Positions 18,134 through 25,508 of a DNA stretch of 32,997 nucleotides are shown one piece after another; positions within the stretch are counted from its first letter, which is position 1; every line of letters begins with the position of its first letter. Location of the stretch: NCBI GenBank assembly GCA_002391385.1, contig DGEY01000085.1, positions 18,512 through 51,508 on the forward strand, read 5' to 3'. The position numbers were made by a program, and so were the translations under genes. The DNA is from Firmicutes bacterium UBA3914. Lineage in GTDB: Bacteria; Bacillota; Limnochordia; Darwinibacteriales; Darwinibacteriaceae. The notes under the pieces were generated by a model. That model saw nothing but the letters and a program-made list of their open reading frames with translations. It did no database searches and was not told the origin of the DNA.

Positions 18134-19340
18134 GCAGGCCAAAGAGAGAATCGCTCCTTACTATACTCCCATGGAGGCTGTGGTCCTCGCCAATCAGGAA
18201 AAGGTCCTGCGGGCTTTCCACGCCGCGAAGGTGGCCAGTCACAGCTTCGGTGAGGCCACAGGCTATGGCTACGCCGACCCGGGCAGAGAGACCCTGGAGG
18301 AAGTATACAGACACGTCTTCAAAGCGGAAGCGGCGCTCTGCCGGCCGCAGATTGTCTCCGGCACCCACGCCATTTCGATCTGTCTATCCATTCTGGAGCC
18401 CGGAGATGAGCTGGTCTCCGCCAGCGGCCCGCCCTATGATACCCTGCAGGCTGTGATTGGAACCAGGGGAAGCTCACCTAGAAGCCTGGTTAAGCGGGGT
18501 ATCAGCTACAGGGAGATTCCCCTGCTGCCCACGGGCCATCTGGATCTGGAGGCCATCGGGAAACAGATCACCCCGAAAACGAAGATGGCCATTTTCCAGC
18601 GTTCCCGGGGTTACAGCTGGCGATCCTCCTTAAGCATCGCCGACCTGGCCGCGGGCATCAAAGCGGTGCGGGAAGCCAATCCAGACTGCATTGTCTTTGT
18701 GGACAACTGCTACGGGGAGTTTGTGGAGGTTTTCGAGCCGCTGGAAGCTGGGGCGGATCTCATCGCCGGCTCGCTGATCAAAAACCCCGGCGGTGCCCTG
18801 GCGGTGAGCGGAGGCTATATCGCAGGGCGAACAGACCTGGTGGGTCTTTGCGCCGAGATCCTCACGGCACCCAGCCTTGCTGGGAGGCTGGGCTCATCCT
18901 TCGGCCTGGCCAGATCCCTGCTCCAAGGCCTTTTTTTGGCACCCCATCTGGTGGGAGAAGCCATCTACGGTGCGCTCCTGGCGGCAGAGGTGTTCCGCAG
19001 CTTGGGCTATGAAGTGGCCCCGCTGCCCGAGGAACCGCGCACCGATATCGTACAAGCCATCAAGTTCCGCTCCCGGGAGGAGCTGCTCAGCTTCTGCCGG
19101 GGCATTCAAAAGGCCGCACCGGTTGATGCCCACTACCTGCCGGTCCCCAGCCTGATGCCGGGTTATGTTGATGAAGTGGTCATGGCCGGCGGCACCTTCA
19201 TTCAAGGTTCTTCCATCGAGCTGAGTGCGGATGGGCCCCTGCGGGAACCATACATCGGCTATCTGCAGGGCGGCATGTCCCGGCAGCATGTGGAGATCGC
19301 CCTGCGCTTCGTCCTCAGGGAGATGGGCTTAGCAGATTAG
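18120..19340 (+). CDS. ynbB: YnbB / methionine gamma-lyase-like PLP-dependent protein
   Basis: A 406-aa PLP enzyme of the family annotated as aluminium resistance or methionine gamma-lyase family protein. Signatures are the N-terminal SHSFGEATGYGYADPGRE, VSGTHAISICL, FVDNCYGEFVE with the PLP-ring Asp, and the probable Schiff-base Lys in AGSLIKNPGG. The start is GTG 18120, overlapping the preceding small gene. Bacillus ynbB also lies near spoVK. The true substrate is not settled for this family, and a lyase acting on a sulfur amino acid is a guess from homology. Confidence 0.9.
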   Translation: MKLIEQAKERIAPYYTPMEAVVLANQEKVLRAFHAAKVASHSFGEATGYGYADPGRETLEEVYRHVFKAEAALCRPQIVSGTHAISICLSILEPGDELVSASGPPYDTLQAVIGTRGSSPRSLVKRGISYREIPLLPTGHLDLEAIGKQITPKTKMAIFQRSRGYSWRSSLSIADLAAGIKAVREANPDCIVFVDNCYGEFVEVFEPLEAGADLIAGSLIKNPGGALAVSGGYIAGRTDLVGLCAEILTAPSLAGRLGSSFGLARSLLQGLFLAPHLVGEAIYGALLAAEVFRSLGYEVAPLPEEPRTDIVQAIKFRSREELLSFCRGIQKAAPVDAHYLPVPSLMPGYVDEVVMAGGTFIQGSSIELSADGPLREPYIGYLQGGMSRQHVEIALRFVLREMGLAD

Positions 19341-19358
19341 ACTAGGGAGGTGAACCGG

Positions 19359-20009
19359 TTGGAGATTACCAACGTGGAAATAGCGGCACGATTAGTACTG
19401 GCACTCATCCTGGGGGGCCTGGTGGGGTTGGAGCGGGAAAGCCACGGCCGCCCGGCGGGCTTTAGAACGCACATCTTAGTCAGCATGGGCTCCGCCTTGA
19501 TCATGATCGTTTCGGCTTACGCCTTTCCGTCGGAACATAGCGAACCTGGACGCATCGCCGCGCAGGTGGTGAGCGGCATCGGTTTCCTCGGTGCAGGTAC
19601 GATCATGCGGGAAGGTGCCAACATCCGCGGCCTCACCACCGCGGCAAGCCTCTGGACAGTGGCGGGAATTGGCCTTACGGTGGGAGCAGGCCTTTATTTT
19701 TCCGGCATCTTGGGAACCATTTTGGTAGTCCTGACCCTCTTGGTCCTCAACCAGCTGGAGTGGAGGTACATAACCACCAAGCATGAAACGCTGACCATGG
19801 TCATCCAGGATACACCCGGTCAGCTGGCCCGGGTCTTTGCGGTTTTGGCCAAGTTCGAAGTGGATGTGCTCAACGTGGAGCTGTCCGGGAGTGATACCGG
19901 GGAAGCCAAGCTGGACCTCCAGGTGGATATTTCCCCCAGGCACAGCCGGGTGAGCATCATCGAAGAGCTGGTCTCAACACCGGGGGTAAAAAGGGCTAGT
20001 TACAAATAG
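19359..20009 (+). CDS. MgtC/SapB family membrane protein
   Basis: A 216-aa protein from TTG 19359, chosen because AGGGAGGTGA (19344-19353) is spaced 8 bases from it; the in-frame GTG at 19350 lies within that site. Four or five membrane helices carry the signatures LILGGLVGLERESHGRPAGFRTHILVSMGSAL and GIGFLGAGTIMREG. A C-terminal ACT-like domain (about 145-216, TPGQLARVFAVLAKFEVDVLNVEL) may bind a regulator or ligand. Family members have been tied to Mg2+ starvation survival and membrane potential, but the role here cannot be fixed. Confidence 0.92.
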   Translation: MEITNVEIAARLVLALILGGLVGLERESHGRPAGFRTHILVSMGSALIMIVSAYAFPSEHSEPGRIAAQVVSGIGFLGAGTIMREGANIRGLTTAASLWTVAGIGLTVGAGLYFSGILGTILVVLTLLVLNQLEWRYITTKHETLTMVIQDTPGQLARVFAVLAKFEVDVLNVELSGSDTGEAKLDLQVDISPRHSRVSIIEELVSTPGVKRASYK

Positions 20010-20029
20010 GATGGGGACGGTGATGCCAG

Positions 20030-20788
20030 GTGAAGATCTTGCTTGTGAACGACGACGGAATTGCCGCCCCCGGCTTGGCTGCTCTGCGCAGCGCTGTGCA
20101 GGACAGGGGAGAGGTGACCGTGGTCGCCCCCCAGCAGCAGCACAGCGGCATGAGCCATGCCATCACCATCCACCGGCCGCTCCGCCTCAGGCAGACGGAG
20201 CAGGGCCATATCCTCAACGGTACGCCAGCTGACTGCGTGATCATGGCCTTGAACGGACTCAGGCTGAAACCTGATTTCCTGCTTTCTGGCATCAACCACG
20301 GCGCCAACCTCGGTTCCGATGTGCTGTATTCAGGAACCGTGGCCGCGGCCCTGGAAGGGGTGCTGAACGGTATCCCCAGCATCGCCTTTTCCCTGGCAGG
20401 GCCCGAGGAGTATCTATCTGATGCCGCGGAGATAGTACGGGAGCTGCTCTTTCAGGACCCTGGATTTCTCCTGCACCCCGACCTCTTGCCGCAGGCGGGC
20501 GTGCTGAACATCAATATCCCAGGCCTGCCCAAGGCGGAGATCAAAGGGGTGCGCTTCACCAGGCTTGGAGTGCGCCGCTATGAGAGCATGGTGCAGATGC
20601 GCCGGGATCCCCGGGGTGACAGCTACTACTGGCTGGGGGGCACCCCGGGCACCCTGAAGTCCAAGGAACTGGACATCGATATTGCGGCTGTGGATCAAGG
20701 CTACGTTTCCGTTACGCCCCTGCAGTTTGACCTGACCAATTACCAAGAACTTGAGCGCCTGCGCAGCCGGAAGAGAGTGCCCACGTGA
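20030..20788 (+). CDS. surE: 5'/3'-nucleotidase SurE
   Basis: A 252-aa metal-dependent phosphatase of nucleoside monophosphates. The metal-binding start (LLVNDDG) and the loop SGINHGANLGSDVLYSGTVAA are intact. GTG 20030 is the only start that keeps this N-terminus in place; an ATG at 20023 is in another frame. GGGGACGG lies upstream. It is probably the last gene of the miaB run, because a hairpin with a T-run overlaps its stop. Confidence 0.95.
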   Translation: MKILLVNDDGIAAPGLAALRSAVQDRGEVTVVAPQQQHSGMSHAITIHRPLRLRQTEQGHILNGTPADCVIMALNGLRLKPDFLLSGINHGANLGSDVLYSGTVAAALEGVLNGIPSIAFSLAGPEEYLSDAAEIVRELLFQDPGFLLHPDLLPQAGVLNINIPGLPKAEIKGVRFTRLGVRRYESMVQMRRDPRGDSYYWLGGTPGTLKSKELDIDIAAVDQGYVSVTPLQFDLTNYQELERLRSRKRVPT

Positions 20789-20804
20789 GTGCGGCACCTT
20801 TTTT
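20777..20804 (+). terminator. Probable intrinsic terminator after surE
   Basis: GTGCC (20777-20781) pairs with GGCAC (20793-20797), and six T residues follow at 20799-20804. The stem is only 5 bp and the 5' arm lies within the surE 3' end, so this is a modest candidate. Confidence 0.45.
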
Positions 20805-20868
20805 GTATAGGGACCAAGATTTGGAGTGATAATAAACTAGAACGGGCGGTAGAAAGGGGGAGCCGGCT

Positions 20869-21027
20869 ATGGGCAGGGAACCGCTGGAGTTTAAGCATCA
20901 GGCCCGTTACATCGGTTCACTAAAAAAAGACGAACAGCTCTGCGACTTTTACGAACTGGTCATCGATGGCAAAGTCCAGTATGTATACATCCCAGTCGGT
21001 GCCGAGCAGGAGGGAAGTGACCAATAA
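20869..21027 (+). CDS. Small protein of unknown function (52 aa)
   Basis: I do not recognise it. ATG 20869 has GGGGG at 20856-20860, 8 bases upstream. The 52-aa product has a compact mixed-charge sequence (YIGSLKKDEQLCDFYELVID, then GKVQYVYIPVG), which could fold as a small beta-hairpin protein. The last residues are acidic and polar. It opens a group of three small genes between surE and lexA, with the next start 17 bp downstream. A weak promoter candidate (GATAAT at 20828-20833) lies upstream. Confidence 0.6.
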   Translation: MGREPLEFKHQARYIGSLKKDEQLCDFYELVIDGKVQYVYIPVGAEQEGSDQ

Positions 21028-21044
21028 GGGGGGACCGGGACGTT

Positions 21045-21377
21045 ATGATCGCTTTGGCCCAGGCTGACGTGCTGAGAGCTTTAAAGCGCTGCATGTGCCT
21101 TGCCCAGCAGGACCTGGTGTTCTGCCAGTACCGAAGTGATCCAGATTTCTGGAGAAGCTATGCACTAGCCCGCTGCAGCGTCTACCAGTGGCTGCACAAG
21201 CAGGTTTTGGAATGTGGGGTAAACCAGACATATCTCCTTGCGGTGGAGAGATATGCAGGTTTACCTCACTTTATTTCCGGCAGCAAAGACCAGGGGGTTA
21301 AAGAGGCGCTGGAAGTCTTTTTTCTGTTTATTGCAGGAGAAAGTCCCGTGGATGCCAAAGTAAATGTACGTGCATAG
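21045..21377 (+). CDS. Hypothetical protein (110 aa)
   Basis: I do not recognise this one. ATG 21045 has a GGGGGG site 11 bases upstream. The product is predicted mostly helical (AQADVLRALKRCMCLAQQDL, WRSYALARCSVYQWLHKQVL, KEALEVFFLFIAG), with four Cys that show no clear metal-binding spacing. No signal peptide is visible. It is the middle gene of three small unknown genes on the + strand and may be transcribed with its neighbours. Confidence 0.65.
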   Translation: MIALAQADVLRALKRCMCLAQQDLVFCQYRSDPDFWRSYALARCSVYQWLHKQVLECGVNQTYLLAVERYAGLPHFISGSKDQGVKEALEVFFLFIAGESPVDAKVNVRA

Positions 21378-21403
21378 AATCGTGGATGTGGAGGCAGAAA
21401 AAC

Positions 21404-21754
21404 ATGGACTTTCTCGCCAGACTTTTTGCGCCTGGCCGGTCCAGGTCCAAGGCCAAGACCGGTTATGTGAAGCGGGATGGTAGGTACGCCATCTGGATCT
21501 ATGTACAGTGTGACAGATGCGGAGAAAAAATCCCGGTGAGACTGAGAACCACCAGCGAACTGCAAAAGCGGGAGGGACCAGATGCTGAACTCGGTCCCGG
21601 GCAGTACTTCGTCAGAAAGACCGTGGTGGGTTCCAGGTGCTATCAGCGCATTGAAGCCACCGTTGATTTCGATGCCAAATACGATGTGGTGGACAGCGAA
21701 GTGATCAACGGCAAACTGATCACCTATGGGGAATACAAAAAAGACGAGCAGTGA
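21404..21754 (+). CDS. Hypothetical protein with a CxxC knuckle (116 aa)
   Basis: ATG 21404 is preferred, with GGAGG at 21390-21394 nine bases upstream; an in-frame ATG at 21386 lies before that site. The N-terminus is basic (RSRSKAKTGYVKRDGRY). A Cys pair, C-D-R-C, lies in YVQCDRCGEK and a further Cys in GSRCYQRI, so a metal-binding knuckle is possible. The C-terminal half looks beta-rich (TVDFDAKYDVVDSEVINGKL). I cannot name the family. The gene's last codons form the arm of the terminator shared with lexA. Confidence 0.7.
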   Translation: MDFLARLFAPGRSRSKAKTGYVKRDGRYAIWIYVQCDRCGEKIPVRLRTTSELQKREGPDAELGPGQYFVRKTVVGSRCYQRIEATVDFDAKYDVVDSEVINGKLITYGEYKKDEQ

Positions 21755-21775
21755 AAGCGCTGCTCGTCTCTGATT
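21742..21775. terminator. Bidirectional terminator between the small-gene cluster and lexA
   Basis: AGACGAGCAG (21742-21751) pairs perfectly with CTGCTCGTCT (21760-21769) around an 8-base loop. On the - strand the stem is followed by a run of T (reading TTTTTTG), a very good terminator for lexA. On the + strand it is followed by CTGATTTCTCT, a weaker tract. The hairpin overlaps the stop codon of the + strand gene. Confidence 0.85.
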
Positions 21776-21791
21776 TCTCTGCCTTCAACCT

Positions 21792-22403
21792 TCAGTGAAT
21801 CCTGCGGAATACCCCGATTACCTTCCCCAAAATCCGCACATCATCCACGAGCAAAGGCTCTAGGGCTGCGTTTTCCGGCTGCAGGCGGATGTGGGTGCCT
21901 TCATGGAAAAAGCGCTTGACAGTGGCTTCCTCGCCGTCGATGAGCGCGACCACGATTTCCCCGTTGAGGGCGGTCTCCTGGCGGGCCACCAGGACGAAGT
22001 CGCCGTCGAGAATGCCCGCCTCAACCATGCTGTCGCCCTTCACCCTCAGCATGAACACATCCTCATGCTCAACCAAATCCATCGGTATGGGGTAATAATC
22101 CTCGATGTTTTCCACAGCTAGAATCGGCGTGCCGGCGGTTACCTTGCCAACCAAGGGCACATTGACCATCCGGGTGCGCGGCGCCAGAGCGTCGTCCAGA
22201 AGCTCAATGGCCCGGGGCTTAGAGAGGTCCCGCCGGATATATCCCAGTTCTTCTAATTTGGTCAGGTGGCCGTGGACGGTGGAACTGCTGCGCAAGCCTA
22301 CTGCGTTGCCTATTTCCCGGACAGAAGGGGGATACCCCTTGGTGGCCACTTCGCTTCTGATAAACTCCAGGATCTTGCGCTGACGCTCGGAAAGCTTGGG
22401 CAT
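21792..22403 (-). CDS. lexA: SOS repressor LexA
   Basis: A 203-aa repressor. The N-terminal winged helix-turn-helix (PPSVREIGNAVGLRSSSTVHGHL, about 25-47) binds SOS boxes. The C-terminal S24 self-cleavage domain has the Ala90-Gly91 scissile bond (VTAGTP), catalytic Ser125 (GDSMVEAGI) and Lys163. AGGAGG lies 7 bases before the ATG. It is divergent from yneA, as in Bacillus. A LexA-like box overlaps its own -35, so it is probably autoregulated. Confidence 0.97.
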   Translation of the reverse strand: MPKLSERQRKILEFIRSEVATKGYPPSVREIGNAVGLRSSSTVHGHLTKLEELGYIRRDLSKPRAIELLDDALAPRTRMVNVPLVGKVTAGTPILAVENIEDYYPIPMDLVEHEDVFMLRVKGDSMVEAGILDGDFVLVARQETALNGEIVVALIDGEEATVKRFFHEGTHIRLQPENAALEPLLVDDVRILGKVIGVFRRIH

Positions 22404-22444
22404 ACCACGACCTCCTAAGGCTTGATTTCGGCTTCGCTGAGTTC

Positions 22445-22474
22445 ATTATAGCATGGTCAGCGGGGAGCGGTCAA
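22445..22474 (-). promoter_or_regulatory. lexA promoter
   Basis: On the - strand, TTGACC (22474-22469) and TATAAT (22450-22445) are 18 bp apart, about 40 bp before the lexA ATG. The -35 element overlaps SOS box 1. Confidence 0.75.
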
Positions 22475-22484
22475 ACAATTGTTC
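22473..22484. promoter_or_regulatory. LexA (SOS) box 1
   Basis: AAACAATTGTTC matches the Firmicute SOS palindrome GAAC-N4-GTTC at all positions but the first base. It overlaps the lexA -35. Confidence 0.65.
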
Positions 22485-22493
22485 TGAAAAGGC

Positions 22494-22522
22494 TTGACAA
22501 AACATATGTTCCCCTATATACT
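22494..22522 (+). promoter_or_regulatory. yneA promoter
   Basis: A consensus TTGACA (22494-22499) and TATACT (22517-22522) are separated by 17 bp. SOS box 2 fills the spacer, and box 3 lies just downstream of the expected start site. Confidence 0.85.
22500..22511. promoter_or_regulatory. LexA (SOS) box 2
   Basis: AAACATATGTTC lies directly between the -35 and -10 of the yneA promoter. It has one mismatch to GAAC-N4-GTTC. Binding here would block RNA polymerase. Confidence 0.7.
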
Positions 22523-22532
22523 ACAAGTGAAG

Positions 22533-22544
22533 GAACACTTGTTC
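22533..22544. promoter_or_regulatory. LexA (SOS) box 3
   Basis: GAACACTTGTTC is a perfect match to GAAC-N4-GTTC, about 10 bp downstream of the yneA -10 and just before its Shine-Dalgarno. Confidence 0.8.
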
Positions 22545-22562
22545 GGCAGGAGGTACACAGCC

Positions 22563-22898
22563 ATGCGGGGCCAGGCACAGAGCGCAGTTACGACCATCTG
22601 GGTATTTGCACTGCTGCTGATGCTGGTGCTGAGCGCAGCAGCCATTGTAGTCAAGCTGAGCGCCCTTGATCGCTGCTGGATCGAGGCGGGCACAGAGCGC
22701 ATCTACACGCAAATTGTGGTCCAGCCAGGCGACACGTTGTGGGACATTGCCGTAAGCCAGATGCCCGATGCAGATCCCCGGGACGCAGTGGGCCGCATCC
22801 GTGAACTCAATCAGCTCAGTTCCGCGGAGATTTTTCCCGGGCAGATCCTCACCGTGGAAGTAAAACGGCTCCAGGCGACGCACCTGGCCAGCCGCTGA
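22563..22898 (+). CDS. yneA: YneA-like SOS cell-division inhibitor (LysM protein)
   Basis: A 111-aa protein from ATG 22563, with AGGAGG at 22548-22553 nine bases upstream; a longer in-frame reading runs back through the promoter. Residues about 10-32 are a single membrane anchor. Residues about 47-100 are a LysM domain (VVQPGDTLWDIAVSQM, then IRELNQLSSAEIFPGQILTV). In B. subtilis, YneA halts division during SOS and sits divergently from lexA. The same layout and the SOS boxes support the role here. Confidence 0.88.
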   Translation: MRGQAQSAVTTIWVFALLLMLVLSAAAIVVKLSALDRCWIEAGTERIYTQIVVQPGDTLWDIAVSQMPDADPRDAVGRIRELNQLSSAEIFPGQILTVEVKRLQATHLASR

Positions 22899-22977
22899 GC
22901 TGAGCGTGGCAGCTGCACAGACGTGGAAGCAACTAAGAGCGTCAGAACTCCGGCCCAAAAGCAAACAGGATAAACAG

Positions 22978-23018
22978 ATCCACCCAAGGGAGGAAAACCT
23001 GGAGGGTGGATTTTTTGT
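22978..23018 (+). terminator. Terminator after yneA
   Basis: ATCCACCC (22978-22985) pairs with GGGTGGAT (23004-23011), followed by a T-run at 23011-23016. It ends the yneA transcript. The 80 bases between yneA and this hairpin hold no gene that I can support. Confidence 0.8.
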
Positions 23019-23080
23019 ACCTCCCCCCGCCTGCGTTTTCTGTTACTTCGCATAAGGGATATTATGTAAACTACGAAATG

Positions 23081-23123
23081 ATTTTAAACGGGACGGTGGA
23101 TTTGAGTCCTCCCCCGTCCCGTT
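23081..23123 (-). terminator. Terminator after the GNAT-like gene
   Basis: On the - strand AACGGGACGG and CCGTCCCGTT (23114-23123 and 23087-23096) form a 10-bp stem, then TTTAAAAT. It lies directly after the GNAT-like stop codon and marks the 3' end of the trpS transcript. Confidence 0.75.
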
Positions 23124-23127
23124 ATCG

Positions 23128-23982
23128 TCAGAGGATGCACCTATAGCAGCGGTAGTGATCGTTGATCTCAAACCCGGCGTTCAAAGCTGCCTGCAGCTCC
23201 AGGTCACTGCCCTCATCGATGAAGTACACAACCTCTTCTGGCGGCCTCGCCCCTCGATGGAGCAATTCCAGCAGGCTCTGGAGCAAAGCCTCCCTCACCG
23301 CGTAGGCTCCATCTGGTGCGAAGTGGCCAATTATCTCTGCACCCCCGGGGTACGTCCTGGCAAAAATGCTGGCCCGGATCTCGCCCCCTTGGCGCACAGC
23401 AAGGATCCTGAAGCGCTCCAGTTCCCGCTGGATATTCTTGCTGTGCCAATACATCTCCAAGGGCAGCGCGTGTTGGTCGTGGAAAGCCGCGTATTCCCCG
23501 AAACTGGCTGGGCCTATGGCTTCCACCACGATCGCCTGGTCGACAGTTTGCCGGCGCCACCGGGCTAGTCTAGTGTCAATACTCGCCTCCACACAGACGA
23601 AGCCGCGATCCTGTAGATAGCTAACGGCAGCATCATTTGCGGCGGACACGCCCACCAGCAGTTCATAGCCGCCTAAGCGATCCCGTAGGAAGGCCGTGAA
23701 CTCATCGGCGGCCTGGGGATAGCCGCTCCTCTCCAGCAAGAACAGGGTTGTTTGGGCATATCTCTCCTGAGGATCCCAAAAATAGGTACAAATCCCCTGG
23801 AGCAGCCCTCCAGCATAATACCCCAGTGCCCCTTCCTGGTCAGGGTGGACCGCCTTCTGCAGGCGTTCTAGGAGCTGTGCCCGGGAGCTGGGCCGGGGAT
23901 AGCTCGCAGTTTCTGCCCTCTTCCCCAATTCCCAAGCAAAATCGATCATTTGTTCGTCAATGGCGGTCAGTTCCCTGAGCAT
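23128..23982 (-). CDS. GNAT-like acetyltransferase family protein
   Basis: A 284-aa protein. The sequence ELLVGVSAANDAAVSYLQDRGFVCVEAS (about 108-135) resembles the end of a GNAT fold (N-x-A-A-x2-Y/L-x2-R-GF). A second half (about 150-284, with RQGGEIRASIFARTY and ALNAGFEINDHYRCYRC) may be another GNAT-like domain, giving a possible tandem. The acetyl-CoA loop is not clear, so activity is uncertain and the substrate unknown. It starts 16 bp after the trpS stop with no terminator between, so it is probably part of the T-box-controlled transcript. Confidence 0.7.
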   Translation of the reverse strand: MLRELTAIDEQMIDFAWELGKRAETASYPRPSSRAQLLERLQKAVHPDQEGALGYYAGGLLQGICTYFWDPQERYAQTTLFLLERSGYPQAADEFTAFLRDRLGGYELLVGVSAANDAAVSYLQDRGFVCVEASIDTRLARWRRQTVDQAIVVEAIGPASFGEYAAFHDQHALPLEMYWHSKNIQRELERFRILAVRQGGEIRASIFARTYPGGAEIIGHFAPDGAYAVREALLQSLLELLHRGARPPEEVVYFIDEGSDLELQAALNAGFEINDHYRCYRCIL

Positions 23983-23998
23983 ACCACTTGGCTCACCC

Positions 23999-25081
23999 CT
24001 AGAAGGCCATGTTCATAACTGCCCTGACTTCCTCCAGCGTCTTAATGGCCTCCTCCCGGGCGGCCTTGATGCCGTCCCGCAGCACCTGGCGGATGTAGGC
24101 TGGATCTTGTTCCAGTTCCCTGCGGCGGGCCCGCAGAGGCCGCAGGTACTCATTGAGGGATTCGGTGAGCATCCTCTTCAGCTGCCCTGCCCCGCCATCC
24201 CCTATCTCTTCCGCAATTTCCTCCGGCGGACGCCCGGTGGTAAGCGAAGTGAGCAGCAGGAGGTTGGAAACCTCAGGACGGTTTTCCGGGTCGTAGGTGA
24301 TCCGGCGCTCAGAGTCGGTTTTGGCCTTTTTAATCAGCTGGGCCGTCTCGTCTTCATCCGCGCTGAGCATGATGGCGTTGTTCCGGCTCTTGCTCATCTT
24401 CTGGGCGCCATCCAGGCCCAAAATCAAAGGTGCTTCGCTGAGGAGCGCCTGGGGCTCCGGGAAGACAGGTTGATCCTTGGCGAAGCGGTTGTTGAAGCGG
24501 CGGGCAATGGTGCGGGTCAGCTCCAAGTGGGGCAGCTGATCCTTCCCCACCGGCACCACCGTGGCCTTGCAGAAAAGAATGTCCGCGGCTTGGTGTACCG
24601 GGTAGGTGTACATCCCCGCGTTGATGCTCTTCAGGCCGGCAGCGGCGATTTCCTCCTTCACAGTTGGATTGCGGTCGAGCTCCGCCATGGTGACCAGCGT
24701 CAAAAACGGCAGCAGCAGCTGGTTCAGCTCCGGTACATGGCTGTGGGGGAAGATAAAGGTTTTCCCATCATGGGGATCCAGCCCCGCGGCGATATAGTCA
24801 ATGACCAGCTGGTGGACGTTTTCACTGATGGTCTCGAACGTGTCCCTGTCCGTGAGCACCTGGTAATCGGCGATAACGATAAAGGTGGGAACGCCCAGTT
24901 TATGCAGGCGCACCCGGTTCTGCAGGGAACCAAAGTAATGGCCGATATGCAGGCGCCCCGTGGGCCGATCCCCGGTGAGGATTTTGTGTTTCTCCGGATT
25001 TTCCCGCAGCTCTTTTTCCAGCGCCCTGCTCCTGGCCAAAGACGCTTCAAACGTTCCATATTCCGTATGCTCAACAGCCAT
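23999..25081 (-). CDS. trpS: Tryptophanyl-tRNA synthetase
   Basis: A 360-aa class I synthetase. The HIGH motif is RLHIGH (residues 43-48) and KMSKS is at 228-232, with the conserved GDRPTGRLH and DIL-x-YKA-like segments of the family (here DILFCKA). The N-terminus has about 30 extra residues before the first strand, a little longer than the short bacterial enzymes. GAGGAG precedes ATG 25081. A Trp-specific T-box leader upstream controls it. Confidence 0.96.
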   Translation of the reverse strand: MAVEHTEYGTFEASLARSRALEKELRENPEKHKILTGDRPTGRLHIGHYFGSLQNRVRLHKLGVPTFIVIADYQVLTDRDTFETISENVHQLVIDYIAAGLDPHDGKTFIFPHSHVPELNQLLLPFLTLVTMAELDRNPTVKEEIAAAGLKSINAGMYTYPVHQAADILFCKATVVPVGKDQLPHLELTRTIARRFNNRFAKDQPVFPEPQALLSEAPLILGLDGAQKMSKSRNNAIMLSADEDETAQLIKKAKTDSERRITYDPENRPEVSNLLLLTSLTTGRPPEEIAEEIGDGGAGQLKRMLTESLNEYLRPLRARRRELEQDPAYIRQVLRDGIKAAREEAIKTLEEVRAVMNMAF

Positions 25082-25123
25082 CGTCTCTCCTCATCCTTTC
25101 CCTTGCGCATGGTTTTGTTCCAT

Positions 25124-25366
25124 AAAAAAACCGCCCCCCGAGAAAGGGACGATAAAACTACCGCGGTGCCACCCTGCTTGATCGCCTCTGCGATCCGCTC
25201 CTTGATCCCGTAACGGGGGACAACCGTCCAGGCCTACTGTCCGTTCAGCCTGGCGACTCCAGGGCCCATTCCCTTCGTATCTGGTTCGATATCCCACCAA
25301 CCTATCGACTCTCTGGACCAGAGGGACGAAGGTACTATTCCCCTTCCCTGTCTTTGCTTTAGACTA
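25124..25366 (-). ncRNA. Trp T-box leader (tRNA-sensing riboswitch) of trpS
   Basis: On the - strand the leader has the Stem I distal motif AGAGAG with GGTTGGTGGGA. It then has a specifier-loop segment GAATGGGCC in which UGG (at 25268-25266) is the Trp codon. The conserved T-box AGGGTGGCACCGCGG is at 25175-25161. The terminator follows: ATCGTCCC pairs with GGGGCGGT (25153-25131) and runs into TTTTTTT. Uncharged tRNA-Trp should pair with both the specifier and the T-box to allow read-through into trpS. The stem I details are my reading, not a fold calculation. Confidence 0.93.
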
Positions 25367-25396
25367 ATTATACCCACGGGCCCGCCGCCAAGTCAA
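25367..25396 (-). promoter_or_regulatory. Promoter of the trpS T-box transcript
   Basis: On the - strand TTGACT (25396-25391) and TATAAT (25372-25367) are 18 bp apart, just before the T-box leader. Confidence 0.75.
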
Positions 25397-25508
25397 GGGA
25401 TGGCGGGAACAAAGGCGTCCATTAGCAGCAGAGCGCCGATCTGGTCCGAAGGGAAGCCGGCGCCAAGGTCGAACTTGGTAGCCTAGACTTTGGAGAAAGG
25501 ATGAAACC

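Noticed and set aside
20803..20833. Promoter for the small-gene cluster (TTGTAT and GATAAT)
   Set aside because: The spacer is 19 bp and the -35 is poor, so it is mentioned only as weak support for the small-gene cluster.
23960..25213. Long open frame of 417 codons on the + strand across trpS
   Set aside because: It is antisense to trpS, which has all synthetase motifs. The translation is low complexity and matches no family I know.
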